NCBI RefSeq assembly: GCF_022482905.1
Contig: NZ_JAKVOI010000001.1
Span: 1,675,958-1,739,957, forward strand
Direction: 5' to 3'
DNA length: 64,000 bases
From: Clostridium sp.
GTDB taxonomy: Bacteria; Bacillota; Clostridia; Clostridiales; Clostridiaceae
This document shows positions 1-9,297 of the stretch, piece after piece. How positions within the stretch are numbered: the stretch's first letter is position 1; each line of letters opens with the position of its first letter. The position numbers were made by a program, and so were the translations under genes. Below the pieces are notes generated by a model. It saw only the letters and a program-made list of their open reading frames with translations. It ran no database searches and was not told the origin of the DNA.

Positions 1-705
1 TACGTTGTAATTCAGCATATCCATATAAATTTTAATGCCCTGCTTTTCGACAACATCAAATTTTTTAACATATAAATTATTTCTTTTGGCACTTACTTTC
101 CAGTGCACATTTTTAAGACTGTCTCCAACTGCATATTTTTCAACGGAAAAATATGTATCCGGCATATACATGCTTATATTATTTTCCATGCAATTCACCG
201 TATCATCTATGATTTTCTGAACTTTCAAAGGAAGCTTTATGATTTTAGGATAGATTTTCATCATAAATCCATCGTCAAAATTCAATCGCCTTGACGATAT
301 TGAAAACATATCTGACGCTTCCAGAAAATAATTCTGCAGGGTATAAATTCCCCTTTTGCTCAAACTACAGTTCAGTTCAATTTTAATATTGCTAAAAGGC
401 AGTAACCTAAATCTCCCGTCTACATCAATAAATTCAGATGTAAAATGTATATATGGATACAAAAATACACTTTTATTTTTTACTTCAAGATAAATTTTCA
501 GTTTGTCATCCACAAAAAATTTTCCATCTGGAAAACCAAGTCTTACTTTTATATATTTTTTCAAAAAAAGTAACGAAACCATTGAAACAGCAAGCATGGA
601 TATGAATGTCAAAAATAATGAGTTGATTATTTCTTTCCCATAAAAATAGTATGCGGCAGCCAATACCGCTAAGGTAACTATAAATGATATTTTAACTTTT
701 ATCAT
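1..705 (-). CDS. DUF58 family protein (3' end cut by window edge)
   Basis: The gene starts with ATG in an ATGA overlap with the MoxR stop codon and stays open to the window edge, so its C-terminus is missing. The N-terminus has two hydrophobic segments (residues about 5-20 and 28-45). About residues 185-215 carry the DUF58 signature: an acidic-aromatic stretch followed by YAVGDSLKNVHWKVSAKR. DUF58 proteins are usually cotranscribed with MoxR ATPases and have a von Willebrand-like C-terminal fold; their exact role is poorly defined (chaperone or envelope assembly). The motif and the overlap with MoxR make the family call firm. Confidence 0.85.
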   Translation of the reverse strand, partial: MIKVKISFIVTLAVLAAAYYFYGKEIINSLFLTFISMLAVSMVSLLFLKKYIKVRLGFPDGKFFVDDKLKIYLEVKNKSVFLYPYIHFTSEFIDVDGRFRLLPFSNIKIELNCSLSKRGIYTLQNYFLEASDMFSISSRRLNFDDGFMMKIYPKIIKLPLKVQKIIDDTVNCMENNISMYMPDTYFSVEKYAVGDSLKNVHWKVSAKRNNLYVKKFDVVEKQGIKIYMDMLNYNV

Positions 706-1655
706 AACATATTTAAATTTGGTACCGGTATTTCCTTTACTATATTATCGATAACCTTAAAAACATCATTACCGTTAAACCTTTCTTCTCCTGACAGTAC
801 TATTCTATGGGGAAGTACTTTCTTCACATTTTCCTTCACATCATCCGGGACCACATAGTTTCTTCCCTTTACAAAAGCAGTAGACTGGGACATTTTTAAT
901 AGTGCTATCGAAGTCCTTGGTGAAGCTCCCAATGATAATTCTGGACAATTTCTGGTTTTATTTACAATATCGACTATGAACTCATATATTCTTTTGTCTA
1001 CATGTACATTTGCCACCTCATTCTGGCAGCACCTTAATTCGTCAATATCCATAACAGGTTTTATACTATCCAGCTGATTTTTCCCTTCACCATATGTGGA
1101 ACGATATGCAGAAAGCATTTCTATTTCCTGATTCTTTGACGGATAACCTATGGACAATTTGATTATGAATCTGTCAAGCACCGCTTCAGGCAGCGGGAAA
1201 GTACTGGAATAGTCCAGAGGATTCTCAGTCGCCATTACTATAAAAGGACTATCCAGTGGATATGTATTGTTTCCATCAGTAACCTGCCCTTCCTCCATTA
1301 CTTCAATTAATGCACTCTGAGTTTTGGGAGATGTCCTGTTTATTTCGTCTGCCAGAACCACATTTGCAAAGACCGGTCCCCTATTAAATTGAAATTCATG
1401 TTTCTCTGGATTGTAAATAGAAATTCCAAGTATATCAGAAGGCAGTACATCGGGTGTAAACTGTATTCTATTAAATTTCAAGTCCAGACTCCTGCTTAAA
1501 GCTTTTACCAGAAGGGTCTTACCTACACCTGGTACATCTTCGATAAGTACATGTCCTCCTGCCAGGATGGCCTTTAATACATCCAATATTACCTGTTCTT
1601 TTCCAACTATGATTTTTGATACATTTTCAACTATATTATTTATATCTTCTCGCAA
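702..1655 (-). CDS. MoxR family AAA+ ATPase
   Basis: A 317-aa AAA+ ATPase of the MoxR family, a chaperone-like class thought to help mature metal-containing or von Willebrand-domain partners. Walker A is GVGKT (residues 43-47), Walker B is LADEINR (101-107) and the sensor-1 region is ATENP (142-146). The length is normal for the family. The start is TTG with a strong GGGGGAGA ribosome binding site five bases upstream. It overlaps the downstream DUF58 gene by four bases, so the two are probably translationally coupled. It is transcribed away from the etf operon. Confidence 0.92.
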   Translation of the reverse strand: MREDINNIVENVSKIIVGKEQVILDVLKAILAGGHVLIEDVPGVGKTLLVKALSRSLDLKFNRIQFTPDVLPSDILGISIYNPEKHEFQFNRGPVFANVVLADEINRTSPKTQSALIEVMEEGQVTDGNNTYPLDSPFIVMATENPLDYSSTFPLPEAVLDRFIIKLSIGYPSKNQEIEMLSAYRSTYGEGKNQLDSIKPVMDIDELRCCQNEVANVHVDKRIYEFIVDIVNKTRNCPELSLGASPRTSIALLKMSQSTAFVKGRNYVVPDDVKENVKKVLPHRIVLSGEERFNGNDVFKVIDNIVKEIPVPNLNML

Positions 1656-1757
1656 TTCAATCTCCCCCTGATAATTAGCTCATATTGATATACTACAATT
1701 ATATAGGATATTATAAAAAATTTTAAGATATGGCACTAAAAAAAGTTACTTAAATAC

Positions 1758-1786
1758 TTGAAGCATTTTATATATTGTGATAAAAT
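1758..1786 (+). promoter_or_regulatory. predicted sigma-A promoter of the etf operon
   Basis: TTGAAG (1758-1763) and TAAAAT (1781-1786) are separated by 17 bases, which places the transcription start near 1793. An alternative -10 (TATAAT, 1849-1854) has no good -35 at normal spacing. The palindrome immediately downstream supports this promoter. Confidence 0.5.
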
Positions 1787-1797
1787 TTTAACTAGAG

Positions 1798-1808
1798 TGG
1801 TAGTACCA
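1798..1808 (+). promoter_or_regulatory. FadR/LldR-type (GntR family) operator
   Basis: The sequence TGGTAGTACCA is a perfect dyad of the TGGT-N3-ACCA type bound by FadR-subfamily GntR regulators (FadR, PdhR, LldR). It lies just after the predicted transcription start of the etf operon, where bound repressor would block transcription. Lactate operons in acetogens are known to be controlled by such regulators. No GntR regulator gene is in the window, so the effector (lactate or an acyl-CoA) is inferred. Confidence 0.55.
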
Positions 1809-1917
1809 TTTAGCAATGCTTTTTGGGAAAATCAATCAAAATAGTAATTATAATATGGTACTTTATGGTTCTATTAAAAACAGTTTAATAATATAAAGTA
1901 TAAAGGAGAGGGAAAAT

Positions 1918-2703
1918 ATGCAGATTCTGTTATGTGTAAAGCAGGTTCCAGATGATTCCGTTGAAATCCATTTGGATAGTAAGACTAAAAAACCTAATTT
2001 AAATGGAGTCAGTTTGGCAGCGAATGCATTCGATACATATGCATTAGAATTAGCAGTTCGTTTTGTAGAAGCTAATGGAGGTAGTGTCAGTGTATTAAAT
2101 GTTGGCGCAGAGGATTCTTTAAACACATTGAAAAATTGCATTGCCGTAGGAGCTAAAGAAGCATTCTTTGTAAAAGATGATTCGTATGCAGATTTGGATG
2201 CAGCAGTCACAGCTGATGCTTTGGCAGATGCTATCCACAAAATTGAAAAAGACAAAGGTGAAAAATTTGATTTGATTCTCTGTGGTAAGGAATCTACAGA
2301 TGAAATTACCGGTCAAGTAGGACCGTTGCTGGCTGAAAAGCTTGGAACAGGTTTTGTTGGTAGTGCTATTGAAATCGATTTGAAAGACGATGGAATCGAC
2401 GTTCATCAGGAAATTGAAGAAGGATATAATGTAGTTTCTTTAAAGATTCCAGCTGTATTAACAGTAAGCAAGCCGGATTATGATCCACGTTATCCTACTA
2501 TAAAAAATAAGATGGCTAGTCGTAAGGCAGTTATCCCAACTTATTCAGCAGCAGAAATCGGAGAGGTAAAACAGGCAAAAGTACATTACGTTGAATATGT
2601 TGACCCTCCTAAAAAAGAGGCTGGTATCAAAATTCAGGAGAAAGATGCTGCATTGGCAGTAAGTACAGCTATAGAGCAGATGAAAAAAGATAAAGCAATC
2701 TAA
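1918..2703 (+). CDS. etfB: electron transfer flavoprotein beta subunit
   Basis: A 261-aa EtfB. The N-terminus (MQILLCVKQVPDD) and the region around residues 115-135 (FDLILCGKESTDEITGQVG) are characteristic of the nucleotide-binding beta subunit. EtfB pairs with EtfA and carries electrons between flavin dehydrogenases; some anaerobic versions bifurcate electrons using NADH and ferredoxin. The start is ATG behind AAAGGAGAGG. It is the first gene of etfB-etfA-glcD-acd, 20 bases before etfA. Whether this pair bifurcates cannot be decided by eye. Confidence 0.95.
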   Translation: MQILLCVKQVPDDSVEIHLDSKTKKPNLNGVSLAANAFDTYALELAVRFVEANGGSVSVLNVGAEDSLNTLKNCIAVGAKEAFFVKDDSYADLDAAVTADALADAIHKIEKDKGEKFDLILCGKESTDEITGQVGPLLAEKLGTGFVGSAIEIDLKDDGIDVHQEIEEGYNVVSLKIPAVLTVSKPDYDPRYPTIKNKMASRKAVIPTYSAAEIGEVKQAKVHYVEYVDPPKKEAGIKIQEKDAALAVSTAIEQMKKDKAI

Positions 2704-2723
2704 TTAAGGAGGAAATCAAAAGT

Positions 2724-3662
2724 ATGAAAGCATTATTGTTTATTGAAACAGATGGAAAAAAGGCATTAGGCGGAAGCCTTGAATTGATTAGTGCAGCAAA
2801 GGCATTAAATGCAGAAGGAACAGCTCTTATAGTAGGTACCAGGGATGCTGCGGATACTGCAGCTGAATTGGGAGCTCCAGCTATCTTTATAGATGCTGCT
2901 ACAGATTTTGATACTTTGACAGAAGTAATATCAGAAACTGTCAAAGAACAAAATCCAGATATTGTTTTACTAGCCAACACAGCATTAGCTAAAGACATTG
3001 CACCTCGTGTTGCCGGACGTGCGGATTTAGGAATCGTAAGCGATGTAATAGGAATAAGTGATAATGATGGTAAAATCATATATACCAGACCGGCTTACGG
3101 CGGTACAGTTTTAGAACATATTGAAGTAGATGGTAAGGCCATAGTAACAATCAGAAATGGAAGTTTTCCAAAGCCAGAACCTGCTTCAAATGCAGGTGTT
3201 ACCGAGAAAAAATTAGAACTCCCGGCTGACGCTGTCAAAGCAAAAATTATTGATACAGTAAAAGAAATTTCCGAATCCGTTAATTTGGAGGAAGCCCAGG
3301 TTATTGTTTCCGGTGGACGTGGACTTGGAAGTGCAGAAAATTTCAAGCTTGTGGAAGAATTGGCAAATGTCCTTGATGGTGTAGTTGGTGCAACAAGACC
3401 GGTAATTGAAGAAGGTTGGATTTCCCGTGCACATCAGGTTGGTCAATCGGGAAAAATCGTGGCTCCAAAACTCTATATTGCATGCGGTCTTTCCGGTGCA
3501 ACACAGCATACATCCGGAATGTCAGGTTCCAATTATGTTGTGGCAATCAACAAGGATGAAGAGGCTCCAATCTTTGAAATAGCTGATGTAGCTATTGTTG
3601 GAAATGTACTTGATATTCTTCCGGTTATGATTGAAGAACTGAAGAAGGTAAAGGCAAATTAA
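2724..3662 (+). CDS. etfA: electron transfer flavoprotein alpha subunit
   Basis: A 312-aa EtfA with the conserved C-terminal FAD-binding region (VGQSGKIVAPKLYIACGLSG, then SGMSGSNYVVAINKD, about residues 235-280). The start is ATG behind AAGGAGG. It has no N-terminal ferredoxin-like [4Fe-4S] extension, which the EtfA partners of several electron-bifurcating lactate dehydrogenases carry, so this is the short standard form. With EtfB it should accept electrons from, or pass them to, the two dehydrogenases encoded next. Confidence 0.95.
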   Translation: MKALLFIETDGKKALGGSLELISAAKALNAEGTALIVGTRDAADTAAELGAPAIFIDAATDFDTLTEVISETVKEQNPDIVLLANTALAKDIAPRVAGRADLGIVSDVIGISDNDGKIIYTRPAYGGTVLEHIEVDGKAIVTIRNGSFPKPEPASNAGVTEKKLELPADAVKAKIIDTVKEISESVNLEEAQVIVSGGRGLGSAENFKLVEELANVLDGVVGATRPVIEEGWISRAHQVGQSGKIVAPKLYIACGLSGATQHTSGMSGSNYVVAINKDEEAPIFEIADVAIVGNVLDILPVMIEELKKVKAN

Positions 3663-3740
3663 AGATTTTTCTATTCCTTAACAGGGAAGTGAAAATAAAG
3701 TCAACAAAATTTATTTGTAAGTTTATTTGATTTGCAAGTA

Positions 3741-3765
3741 TAATGCTCCATTAATTGGAGCATTA
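3741..3765 (+). other. intercistronic hairpin between etfA and the oxidase gene
   Basis: A perfect 10-bp stem (TAATGCTCCA / TGGAGCATTA) with a 5-base loop lies in the 135-bp gap. The bases after it are A-rich rather than U-rich, so it is not a classical terminator. It could stabilise or process the mRNA, or set different expression of etfBA and the dehydrogenases. Function is inferred. Confidence 0.55.
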
Positions 3766-3797
3766 TATAATAAAAAATTAGAAAGGAATGATTATTA

Positions 3798-5231
3798 ATG
3801 CCAGAGTATAATCAATTGACAGAAGAAATAATCTCGAAATTACAGGAGGCAGCTCCAGGACACATTTTAACTGGTGACGATATCAATGAAGATTATAATC
3901 ACGATGAAATGCCTATTTATGGAACATCAGCTCCACAAGTTGTACTTGTAGCACATTCTACAGAAGAAGTTGCTGCTGTAGTAAAAATATGCAATGAAAA
4001 TAAGATTCCAGTAACTCCAAGAGGAGCAGGAACAGGACTTGTAGGTGGAGCAGTTCCAGTTTTAGGCGGCGTTTTGATTGATATTACAAAGATGAACAAA
4101 ATACTTTCTTATGATCTTGAAAACTTTGTTGTTCACGTTCAAGCTGGTGTTCTGTTAAACGACCTTGCAGAAGATTGTACAAAACAAGGCTTATTATATG
4201 CACCTGATCCTGGTGAAAAGTTTGCCTGCTTAGGTGGCAACGTTTCAACAAATGCTGGCGGAATGAGGGCCGTTAAATACGGTGCTACACGTGACTATGT
4301 CCGTGCAATGACAGTTGTGCTTCCAACAGGTGAAATTACTAACTTTGGAGCTACAGTATCAAAGACAAGTTCAGGTTACAGCCTTTTGAACTTATTGATC
4401 GGTTCAGAAGGAACTCTTGGAATTATTACAGAACTTACTTTAAAAGTTATGCCGGCACCAAAAGTTGTTGCAAGTTTAATTATTCCTTTTGAAAATTTAG
4501 ATGATTGCATTTCCACTGTTCCTAAGTTTAAACTGGCACATTTAAATCCTCAAGCATTAGAATTCATGGAAAGAGAAATTGTTTTATCCAGTGAAAGATA
4601 TATTGGAAAGAGCGTATTTCCACAAGTAATTAACGGAGTAACTGCAAATGCTTATCTGCTTGTTACCATAGATGCCAACAATGAAGATGAATTAAATGAC
4701 CTCATCGAACAGGCAAGTGAATTGGTACTAGAAGCAGGAGCAATTGATGTTCTTGTCGCTGATACACCTGCAAAGATAAAAGATGCATGGGCTGCACGTT
4801 CCAGTTTCCTTGAAGCAATTATGGCTGAAACAAAATTATTGGATGAATGTGACGTTGTAGTTCCTGTAAATAAAATTGCTTCTTATCTTAACTTTGTAAA
4901 TAAAACCGGCGAAGAGTGCGGATTGACCATCAAGAGTTTTGGTCATGCAGGAGATGGAAATCTTCACATATATCAATGTAGCAATGATCTCGAAGAATCA
5001 GAATTCAAAACAAGAGTTGACAAGTTCTTCAATATTATCTATGATGAGGCAACAAAAGTTGGCGGCCTTGTTTCAGGTGAACACGGAATTGGTAGTGGAA
5101 AGGTGAAATACCTGGCAGACAGTGTTGGAGAATTGAATATAAATTTAATGAAGGGTATTAAAAAAGTGTTTGATCCTAATTCTATTATGAATCCAGGAAA
5201 AGTATGTTATCCAGTAGATGGTACAAACTAA
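3798..5231 (+). CDS. FAD-linked D-lactate/glycolate dehydrogenase (GlcD/LctD family)
   Basis: A 477-aa flavoprotein that oxidises a 2-hydroxyacid (lactate or glycolate). The PCMH-type FAD domain is N-terminal (PRGAGTGLVGGAVP near residue 75) and the FAD-oxidase C-terminal domain carries GHAGDGNLH and GEHGIGSGKV. It ends with the family NPGKVC motif. The length is normal. It sits between etfBA and an acyl-CoA dehydrogenase, which argues for Etf as its electron acceptor, as in the LctBCD lactate system of acetogens and the D-lactate dehydrogenase-Etf-butyryl-CoA dehydrogenase chain of Megasphaera. Substrate is inferred. Confidence 0.88.
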   Translation: MPEYNQLTEEIISKLQEAAPGHILTGDDINEDYNHDEMPIYGTSAPQVVLVAHSTEEVAAVVKICNENKIPVTPRGAGTGLVGGAVPVLGGVLIDITKMNKILSYDLENFVVHVQAGVLLNDLAEDCTKQGLLYAPDPGEKFACLGGNVSTNAGGMRAVKYGATRDYVRAMTVVLPTGEITNFGATVSKTSSGYSLLNLLIGSEGTLGIITELTLKVMPAPKVVASLIIPFENLDDCISTVPKFKLAHLNPQALEFMEREIVLSSERYIGKSVFPQVINGVTANAYLLVTIDANNEDELNDLIEQASELVLEAGAIDVLVADTPAKIKDAWAARSSFLEAIMAETKLLDECDVVVPVNKIASYLNFVNKTGEECGLTIKSFGHAGDGNLHIYQCSNDLEESEFKTRVDKFFNIIYDEATKVGGLVSGEHGIGSGKVKYLADSVGELNINLMKGIKKVFDPNSIMNPGKVCYPVDGTN

Positions 5232-5281
5232 TACAACACAATTTATATACACATATAAGAAAAGAGAGGTAGGAATTTAAT

Positions 5282-6421
5282 ATGGATTTTAAACAAGATG
5301 AAAATCACCAACAATTACAAGAAATGTATCGTGATTTTGCAGAAAATGAGGTAAAACCAATTGCAAAAGAAATCGATGAGACCATGCGCTTTCCAGAAGA
5401 AAATGTAGCAAAAATGGCTGAAATGGGCTTGCTTGGAATTCCATTTCCTGAAGAATATGGCGGAGCTGGAATGGATACATTAAGTTATGTACAATGCGTA
5501 GAAGAATTATCTAAATGTTGTGCAACAACAGGTGTTATTGTTTCAGCACATACAAGCCTTGGTACAACACCAATTTACAAATTTGGTACAGATGCACAAA
5601 AAGAAAAATATGTAAAACCACTTGCTTCAGGTGAAAAATTAGGTGCCTTTGGATTGACAGAACCAGTTGCTGGAACTGATGCTTCAATGCAGAAGACAAC
5701 AGCTGTATTAGAAGGAGACCATTATGTATTAAATGGGAGCAAAATATTTATCACTAATGCAGGATATGCAGATGTATATATTATTTTTGCCATGACAGAT
5801 AAAAGCAAAGGAACAAAAGGTATTTCAGCATTCATCGTTGAAAAAGATTTTCCTGGTTTCTCTGTTGGAAGCCATGAATTAAAGATGGGAATCCGTGCAT
5901 CTTCTACATGTGAACTATTCTTTGATAACTGCATAGTTCCAAAAGAAAATCTTTTGGGAGAAGAAGGCAGAGGATTCAACATAGCAATGGCAACTCTTGA
6001 CGGAGGACGTGTTGGTATAGCTGCACAGGCTCTTGGTATTGCAGAAGGTGCACTAGATGAAACTGTAAAATATGTTAAGGAACGTATTCAGTTTGGACGT
6101 CCTATTGCAAAATTCCAGAATACACAGTTTGAACTTGCTAAAATGCGTGCCAATACAGAAGCTGCAAAGCTTTTAGTATATCAAGCTGCATATGCAGAAG
6201 ATAATTATAAGAGATTTACACATTATGCTGCTATGGCAAAATTATTTGCTGCTAGAAATGCCACTGATGTAACAAACCGTTGCTTACAATTATTTGGTGG
6301 ATATGGATATACAGCTGATTATCCAATTGAAAGAATGATGCGTGATGCAAAAATAACTGAAATTTATGAAGGAACATCAGAAGTTCAGATGATGGTACTT
6401 TCCGGTTGGATGCTTAAATAA
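5282..6421 (+). CDS. short-chain acyl-CoA dehydrogenase
   Basis: A 379-aa acyl-CoA dehydrogenase, the usual length. FAD and substrate motifs are present ([19 protein letters not shown] near residues 120-140; [17 protein letters not shown]) and the C-terminal IYEGTSEVQ holds the expected catalytic glutamate. It interconverts an acyl-CoA and its enoyl-CoA with Etf as electron partner. As last gene of the etf operon it may act as terminal electron sink (butyryl-CoA, acryloyl-CoA or caffeoyl-CoA type reaction). The exact acyl chain cannot be read from the sequence. A terminator follows. Confidence 0.92.
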   Translation: MDFKQDENHQQLQEMYRDFAENEVKPIAKEIDETMRFPEENVAKMAEMGLLGIPFPEEYGGAGMDTLSYVQCVEELSKCCATTGVIVSAHTSLGTTPIYKFGTDAQKEKYVKPLASGEKLGAFGLTEPVAGTDASMQKTTAVLEGDHYVLNGSKIFITNAGYADVYIIFAMTDKSKGTKGISAFIVEKDFPGFSVGSHELKMGIRASSTCELFFDNCIVPKENLLGEEGRGFNIAMATLDGGRVGIAAQALGIAEGALDETVKYVKERIQFGRPIAKFQNTQFELAKMRANTEAAKLLVYQAAYAEDNYKRFTHYAAMAKLFAARNATDVTNRCLQLFGGYGYTADYPIERMMRDAKITEIYEGTSEVQMMVLSGWMLK

Positions 6422-6442
6422 ACAATATATAAAGTTAAAACT

Positions 6443-6485
6443 AAAAGATGTTCAGAAAATTATTTCTTGAACATCTTTTTTTATC
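6443..6485. terminator. bidirectional Rho-independent terminator
   Basis: A 12-bp stem (AAAAGATGTTCA / TGAACATCTTTT) lies between the convergent acd and chemoreceptor genes. It is followed by a T-run on the plus strand, and the A-run on its other side serves the minus strand. It ends the etf operon and probably also the chemoreceptor transcript. Confidence 0.85.
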
Positions 6486-6493
6486 TGATAAAT

Positions 6494-8209
6494 TTAATTG
6501 ACTTTAAATCTACTTATCATATTTGAAAGTTTTTCGGCCATGGCAGCCTGATTCTGTGAAGAACTGGATATTCCTTCAATTGCCTTGGTTACTTCATTTA
6601 TACTGCCCAGTATTTCTTCAGAACCTGAAGCTGATTCTTCCGCAGTAGAAGCCGCGCCCTGTATAGCAACACTCACCTGAGATGCAGCTTCACGCATCTG
6701 TCCTGCAGAACTGTCAATTTCTTTTGAAATGTTACTTACAAATTCTGCATCTTTTTCATACTGAATTCCTGTATCCATAAGGAATTGATAATTTGGTGCC
6801 ACACTATCCGCTATATAATTTAGAATTTCTTCGCTGCTTTCAGACAAATTTTCAAAAGCCTTTTCTACAGATAATACCATTTTGTTTATATTATCTACTG
6901 CATCGGTGGATTGTTCCGCCAGCTTTCTGACTTCATCGGCAACTACTGAAAATCCCCTTCCCTGCTCGCCGGCTCTTGCTGCCTCAATAGCTGCATTCAA
7001 TGCAAGAAGATTTGTCTGTTCGGCTATGTCCCCAATAGATGCTGCCATTGTTTTAACCTCAGAAACTATCTTGCCCTCCTGGATGGCTTTTATAATTTTA
7101 TTTTTCTTTTCTTGATATAAAATCTTCCCCTCCTCTATACTCGTGGAGGCTTTTCCCTTTATATTTGCGGCACGATTCTTTATTTCCTGGGAGGATTTTG
7201 CAGCTGAATCAGCTTTTTTTGATAATTCACTGGTACTTGCTTCCATTTCCTCTGAAGAAGCACTTATTTCTTCCGTAATACTGCTTAAATTTTGAGATCC
7301 CTCTGCTATTTGACCTGTCGATTCATTTACCGAGGACATCATGGATGATATTTCTTCACTGACGGCAGACAGATCCTGGCTTGATGCATTGATATTATTT
7401 ATATTCTCTGCTATTTCATTAATCAGATCTTTTATATTCTTGTTTGCAATATTCAAGCCTTCAGATATTATTCCCATTTCATCCCTATTTGAAATTTCCA
7501 GCCTCTGACTCAAGTTGCCGGTGCTTAGTTCCTTTGTAAACAGCAAAATTTTATTTGCCGATTTTGATATGGAAGATGAAATTTTAAGACCTAAAATCGT
7601 GGCAGCTATCCATCCAAATATTGTTATTATAATTATAGTATACAGGGAAGATCTATATATGATTCCATTCTTTATATCTGTATTTTCAGCATTTTTTGAG
7701 GATATCTCAATCAACTTATCTATGATGGAAGTTACCTTCATTCTGTAATCATCGGCCTTTTCATTTAAAGCTGCCGCCTCGTTATATTTTCCTTCGGACA
7801 TTAGATTTAAAACGTTATTGAATACGTCTCTATACTCAGTTATTTGAATATTTAACTGAGAGGCCAGACTTTTTGTTTCCTGAGTTAAATCGGATTTTCT
7901 ATATGTATTCAGTATTTTATTGTTTTCTTCCATGTATGGCGATATAATTTTTATAGTGTTATCAGTTTTACTTTTGTCACGACTTACAACTAGATTAATT
8001 ATATCCAGACGTATTTGCAGTGTATTGTTGTCAAGCTTGTTTAGGTCTCTTATAGTTTTTAAATCATTATTATATAGCTGAGTGGAACCAGCGTTTATTT
8101 TGCCCATGTTTATCGAACCTATCAGACCTACCAATACAATAAACAGGGCTATTAAAGAAAAGCTTGTTAAAAGTTTTTGTCTGATTTTCATGCTGCTTAA
8201 ATTTTTCAT
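6494..8209 (-). CDS. methyl-accepting chemotaxis protein
   Basis: A transmembrane chemoreceptor, 571 aa from the ATG at 8209, chosen because GGAGGG lies eight bases upstream; a longer TTG start at 8287 has no such site. The order is a short cytoplasmic tail, TM1 (about 14-36), a four-helix periplasmic-type sensor domain (about 40-190), TM2 (about 193-215), HAMP, then the signalling domain. The highly conserved hairpin tip [20 protein letters not shown] is at about 399-418. Close match to other clostridial MCPs; the ligand is unknown. A strong palindrome lies 70-100 bases upstream. Confidence 0.95.
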   Translation of the reverse strand: MKNLSSMKIRQKLLTSFSLIALFIVLVGLIGSINMGKINAGSTQLYNNDLKTIRDLNKLDNNTLQIRLDIINLVVSRDKSKTDNTIKIISPYMEENNKILNTYRKSDLTQETKSLASQLNIQITEYRDVFNNVLNLMSEGKYNEAAALNEKADDYRMKVTSIIDKLIEISSKNAENTDIKNGIIYRSSLYTIIIITIFGWIAATILGLKISSSISKSANKILLFTKELSTGNLSQRLEISNRDEMGIISEGLNIANKNIKDLINEIAENINNINASSQDLSAVSEEISSMMSSVNESTGQIAEGSQNLSSITEEISASSEEMEASTSELSKKADSAAKSSQEIKNRAANIKGKASTSIEEGKILYQEKKNKIIKAIQEGKIVSEVKTMAASIGDIAEQTNLLALNAAIEAARAGEQGRGFSVVADEVRKLAEQSTDAVDNINKMVLSVEKAFENLSESSEEILNYIADSVAPNYQFLMDTGIQYEKDAEFVSNISKEIDSSAGQMREAASQVSVAIQGAASTAEESASGSEEILGSINEVTKAIEGISSSSQNQAAMAEKLSNMISRFKVN

Positions 8210-8278
8210 AATTGTATCCCTCCAATACTGTTGACTAACTTTACTTGTTTGAACTATAGTAAATAATGTACTATTTTG

Positions 8279-8306
8279 TTGACACAATATACATATATTG
8301 TGTCAA
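8279..8306. promoter_or_regulatory. 28-bp palindrome, possible operator
   Basis: Arms TTGACACAATAT and ATATTGTGTCAA form a perfect 12-bp inverted repeat around a 4-base centre. It lies between the divergent chemoreceptor and recombinase genes. Both arms contain TTGACA, a perfect -35 hexamer, but neither has a -10 at normal spacing, so a dimeric regulator site is more likely than a promoter. There is no U-tract, so it is not a terminator. Confidence 0.5.
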
Positions 8307-8434
8307 TTTAGCTTTGGATTCTGATATTTTTTTACCATATATGAAAAATAAATCACTTGATTTTTATAAATGCTTAATAATATGCAATAAATATATACAT
8401 ATTATGATAAATATAGTTAAATCTTTATTAAAAA

Positions 8435-8463
8435 TTGGTTTTACATCTATATTATGATATAAT
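8435..8463 (+). promoter_or_regulatory. predicted promoter of the recombinase gene
   Basis: TTGGTT (8435-8440), 17 bases, then a perfect TATAAT (8458-8463), about 35 bases before the ribosome binding site of the recombinase. Confidence 0.5.
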
Positions 8464-8517
8464 AAATGCAACAATATATGTATAAAGTTGAATTATTTAA
8501 GGAGGATTAATACATTT

Positions 8518-9123
8518 ATGAGATGGCAGAATAACAATAAAGATAGAATAAAATATTTTACACAGGAGGAAGCTACAAGACTTTTCAAAGCTATGGAGAA
8601 AAGTCGAAGTAAACATGCTCTCAGGGATCTAGCTATATTCAGGGTAGCATATAGATGCGGCCTTAGAGCTTCTGAAATTGGTCTGATAAAACTGGAAAAT
8701 TACAATATTTCCAAAGGAGAGATCTACTGCACTAGATTAAAAGGAAGCAACAACAATACTATAAGATTGGACATGAAAACTAAATCGATTCTTGACAAAT
8801 ACATACATAGGAGCAAATTATCAGATACTTCCGAAACTCTGTTTCAAAGCCAAAAAAATGCTCCAATATCCAGGTTTACTTTGGATTATTTAATGAAAAA
8901 GTATTGTAGAATTGCCAGAATACCTGATAAAAGCAAGTATCATTTTCATACTATAAAACACAGTACGGCCGTTCATCTAGCTGAATCAGACATGGACATC
9001 AAGGAACTTCAGTGGTGGCTTGGGCATAAATCCGTATCAAATACTGAAATATATTTTCAGTTTACTACAAAACAGCAGGAAAAGATGTATGAAAAACTCG
9101 ACAAAATAAACGAAATGGTTTAG
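8518..9123 (+). CDS. small tyrosine recombinase (catalytic domain only)
   Basis: A 201-aa tyrosine recombinase without the N-terminal core-binding domain, similar in size to FimB/FimE-type invertases. Visible catalytic features are the arginine in RCGLRASEI, a lysine in TRLKGS, the HTIKHS box, the WLGH motif and the nucleophile tyrosine in NTEIYFQF. The second arginine of the usual HxxR box is lysine here (HTIK), a variant seen in other small integrases. The ATG at 8518 has AAGGAGG 12 bases upstream. No flanking att sites or invertible segment were recognised. Confidence 0.82.
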   Translation: MRWQNNNKDRIKYFTQEEATRLFKAMEKSRSKHALRDLAIFRVAYRCGLRASEIGLIKLENYNISKGEIYCTRLKGSNNNTIRLDMKTKSILDKYIHRSKLSDTSETLFQSQKNAPISRFTLDYLMKKYCRIARIPDKSKYHFHTIKHSTAVHLAESDMDIKELQWWLGHKSVSNTEIYFQFTTKQQEKMYEKLDKINEMV

Positions 9124-9192
9124 AACAGCTAGTATATATCCCTCCGAAATTCATTTATACTTATATTAACACTATACCAGTTATACATATGT

Positions 9193-9237
9193 AAAAATAG
9201 CGTACCTGAACTTGATTTACACAAATCCGGGTACGCT
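9193..9237 (-). terminator. Rho-independent terminator of ugd
   Basis: Inverted repeat AGCGTACC / GGTACGCT with a 22-base loop; on the minus strand it is followed by ATTTTTA. It lies 60 bases beyond the ugd stop codon. Confidence 0.65.
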
Positions 9238-9297
9238 CCCTTCTGCCCATGGATATAACCATATTCTATAGCTATTTTCTATAGCTCATTAGCATAT

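Noticed and set aside
1849-1854. TATAAT as the main -10 of the etf operon
   Set aside because: No -35 at 16-18 bases; TTGAAG-17-TAAAAT upstream is better and is placed next to the operator.
2724-5231. A canonical electron-bifurcating LctBCD lactate complex
   Set aside because: EtfA is only 312 aa and lacks the iron-sulfur extension, and an acyl-CoA dehydrogenase is part of the operon; bifurcation cannot be claimed.
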